Source: a virus. From it: DNA of 22,213 bases. Positions 21,276-22,213 of this stretch are shown here, piece by piece; within the stretch, counting starts at the first letter, position 1, and the number at the start of each line of letters is the position of its first letter. The notes beneath the pieces were generated by a model that did no database searches, had not been told where the DNA came from, and saw only the letters and a program-made list of their open reading frames with translations. The stretch spans positions 1 through 22,213 of the IMG/VR virus record IMGVR_UViG_3300047994_000593; one strand, written 5' to 3'. The position numbers and the translations under genes were made by a program.

Positions 21276-22213
21276 TCTCCTGCCGGGAATTTTAGTTTTA
21301 ACGGGCGGCCACCATTTAAGACATTCACGCTTGGACTGTTGATGTCGACGCTAACGGTGGTTGGCGCGGTCCGGTAGCTGGCTGCCCCTGCATATCTAAG
21401 GGTAATAAAGCTTCCGTCCGTGTATGTATATCTCAATCCGAAGATGTCGCCCTCGCTTGGCGCGGCGTCGGTTGGGCAATCTGCCAGGATTTTTGTGGAA
21501 GCAAGGGTCAGGTCAGAACTTACCGAGGCGATGAACGCTCTCGCGGAGGTTAAGGGATCGGAGGAGGTCGGCATTGTGCGAACGTCGGTTCTCGGCGACG
21601 ACAATCCCGGTAATAGTCCATCCGGTGCGACGGCTCGGGCAAGGGCTGTGTTTGGGTCGGGTTCCGATTGCCGGTCGGTTTCCGCGTCCGGGGCTCGCTC
21701 GTCCTGATCCGGCTCCACACCCCCTTGGGCGACCGTCGCATCTGACATCGTCGGGCTGAAGTCGTTATACGCGACCTGCACACCACGATCCGGCTTCACC
21801 CGGTCAGGCGTCCCCGGTTCGACCGCATGATCCGCATCCGTGAACCGGCCTTGCTCATCGTGATACGGGTTGAACTTGGCCACCCTGTCGCCCTGTCCAA
21901 GCCCCAGATCCGCCCGCGCTTCGACGACGGTCTTGACACCCGCGTTGACGAGGATAGCAATCGTCTGCGCCTGTTCGAGCGGATCGATCGCGTCGTCGCC
22001 AACCCAGGCGAACTCCAGATCAGGCGCCCGGAAGCAGAGACCAATCATGCGATCGAGCGCCGCCTTCACCCAAGCCTTCAGCGGCGTCAGCCCTTCCTGC
22101 GTCGCCTGCGTGCGAAGCGTCTCAGACGTCGCGCGGTTGACCTGCGTTACGAAAGCCGACGCCGGCACGGAGAAGGCGTAGCAGATCACCCGCGCCAGCC
22201 ATTCGTCGTAGAG
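21272..22213 (-). CDS. Cassette 1: portal C-terminal part with a toxin-like domain (runs off the right edge)
   Basis: The frame is open to the window edge, beginning LYDEWLARVICYAF, so the gene starts outside; 313 residues are visible. Residues 1-100 are portal, nearly identical in DNA to cassette 2. The junction NPYHDEQGRFTDADHAVEPG and a RVKPDRGVQVAYN linker follow. Residues about 215-313 are a distinct C-terminal domain: TSARAFIASVSSDLTLASTK, FGLRYTYTDGSFITLRYAGA and a terminal beta-rich VNVLNGGRPLKLKFPAGE. I do not recognise this domain. Coupling to the next gene by ATGA supports a toxin-immunity pair. Whether the upstream part is a complete portal in the canonical place before the capsid gene cannot be seen. 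Confidence 0.7.
   Translation of the reverse strand, partial: LYDEWLARVICYAFSVPASAFVTQVNRATSETLRTQATQEGLTPLKAWVKAALDRMIGLCFRAPDLEFAWVGDDAIDPLEQAQTIAILVNAGVKTVVEARADLGLGQGDRVAKFNPYHDEQGRFTDADHAVEPGTPDRVKPDRGVQVAYNDFSPTMSDATVAQGGVEPDQDERAPDAETDRQSEPDPNTALARAVAPDGLLPGLSSPRTDVRTMPTSSDPLTSARAFIASVSSDLTLASTKILADCPTDAAPSEGDIFGLRYTYTDGSFITLRYAGAASYRTAPTTVSVDINSPSVNVLNGGRPLKLKFPAGE

Noticed and set aside
6342-22213. Repeat array as CRISPR or insertion sequences
   Set aside because: The repeats are long coding portal segments without spacers of uniform size, terminal inverted repeats or transposase genes.

Overview
The window is phage-derived DNA from a GC-rich bacterium, most likely an alphaproteobacterium. 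That guess rests on codon use and on the style of the head, tail and fibre proteins; nothing here fixes the genus. Every gene I can support lies on the minus strand, so transcription runs from position 22213 toward 1. There are no RNA genes, CRISPR arrays or integrases, and no terminase or lysis genes.

Virion genes, in transcription order: major capsid protein (18475-16988), head-tail connector (16953-16141), HK97-gp10-like protein (16141-15656), tail completion-like protein (15659-15225), tail tube protein (6134-5400), tail assembly chaperone with a probable programmed -1 frameshift (5403-4838), short tape measure protein (4801-3560) followed by a terminator, then a beta-rich protein and an 840-residue fibre-like protein with a signal peptide (3128-1). 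The usual tail-tip genes after the tape measure and a recognisable prohead protease are not in the window.

The unusual part is what interrupts this operon. Eight complete, partial or decayed copies of a phage portal protein gene occur in two blocks. Block 1 (22213 to 18660) is upstream of the capsid gene. Block 2 (15192 to 6342) lies between the tail completion-like gene and the tail tube gene. Only one copy (13555-15192) has the portal N-terminus; the copy at the right edge is cut by the window and cannot be judged. The others begin at different points inside the portal sequence. After a nearly constant junction (core YHDEAGRFTDADHAVEPG), each copy that keeps its 3' end carries a different C-terminal domain. 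In five cases this is followed at once by a small unrelated gene, often through an ATGA overlap. This is the architecture of polymorphic toxin-immunity loci such as CDI and Rhs with orphan modules, but with a portal protein as the carrier.

I number cassettes in transcription order: 1 (right edge), 2 (pseudogene), 3 (scrap before the capsid gene), 4 (full-length portal), 5, 6, 7 (interrupted by stops), 8 (frameshifted and truncated). Toxin and immunity roles are inferred from architecture. Only a few C-terminal domains resemble families I recognise: cassette 7 a PBECR-type RNase, cassettes 4 and 6 Rhs/CDI-type tips. Homologous recombination between the repeated portal segments could swap the C-terminal domain on the full-length portal.
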